A stretch of DNA of 64,000 nt from Bacilli bacterium (GTDB lineage: Bacteria; Bacillota; Bacilli; Paenibacillales; NBRC-103111): positions 1 to 64,000 of the forward strand of contig JAQBPR010000011.1 of the NCBI GenBank assembly GCA_028287395.1, written 5' to 3'. Position 1 is the first letter of the stretch; every line of letters begins with the position of its first letter. Shown one piece after another: positions 63,786 to 64,000 of this stretch. The notes under the pieces were generated by a model. It saw nothing but the letters and a program-made list of their open reading frames with translations. It searched no databases and had not been told where the DNA came from. The translations under genes were made by a program, and so were the position numbers.

Positions 63786-64000
63786 TTAACTGAATCTCTT
63801 TTTAATTAGTTCTAATTCATGTGATATCCATTGAGGCCAGCTAGCAGCAGAAGCGCTGATGCCTTGGGCTTGCTGCAATGCATGGACTACATCTATTTGC
63901 CCATAACCATAATATTTATCTTTCCCAGGTGTTCCTAAGTCTTCAGCGCTTTTCCGCATAATATCCATCACTTCTATGTTTTTTAATTTTGGATTGACGG
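63786..64000 (-). CDS. C-terminal end of a subtilisin-like S8 serine peptidase (truncated by window edge)
   Basis: VNPKLKNIEVMDIMRKSAEDLGTPGKDKYYGYGQIDVVHALQQ; frame stays open to the edge. Confidence 0.8.
   Translation of the reverse strand, partial: VNPKLKNIEVMDIMRKSAEDLGTPGKDKYYGYGQIDVVHALQQAQGISASAASWPQWISHELELIKKRFS

Overview
The window is a 64 kb chromosomal core segment of a spore-forming, Paenibacillus-like Bacillota. This assignment is inferred from gene content and order; no 16S rRNA is present. Most genes lie on the + strand in long housekeeping operons: lepA-hemW-(GNAT); a CIRCE-controlled hrcA-[archaeal-like chaperonin]-grpE-dnaK-dnaJ operon; prmA-M50 protease-rsmE-mtaB-NUDIX-deoC-rRNA methyltransferase; addBA-sbcDC; HIT/rpsU/yqeY; and yqfCD-phoH-pgpH-ybeY-dgkA-cdd-era-yqzL-recO-T-box-glyQS-ppsR-yqxD-dnaG-sigA-trmK-nif3. 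The segment ends with rnpB and the edge of a subtilase gene. Minus-strand accessory genes are a DHA2-type MFS gene next to a frameshifted and truncated MFS pseudogene, a gerA-type spore germination operon, a GGDEF-EAL protein, and a TetR-flavoprotein single-ORF fusion. Strongest leads: (1) a group II/III (thermosome/TCP-1-like) chaperonin inside the hrcA-dnaK heat-shock operon; (2) a TetR regulator fused in frame to an FAD amine-oxidase-like enzyme, with a strong internal Shine-Dalgarno and a perfect operator palindrome in the promoter; (3) a type-A-like RNase P RNA in a Bacillales-like genome; (4) a nested inverted-repeat RNA candidate after sigA; (5) a probable ATC-initiated ORF; (6) an in-frame tandem repeat inside the SbcD phosphoesterase, next to a GC-rich stretch. 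All calls come from reading sequence and translations; no database search was run.
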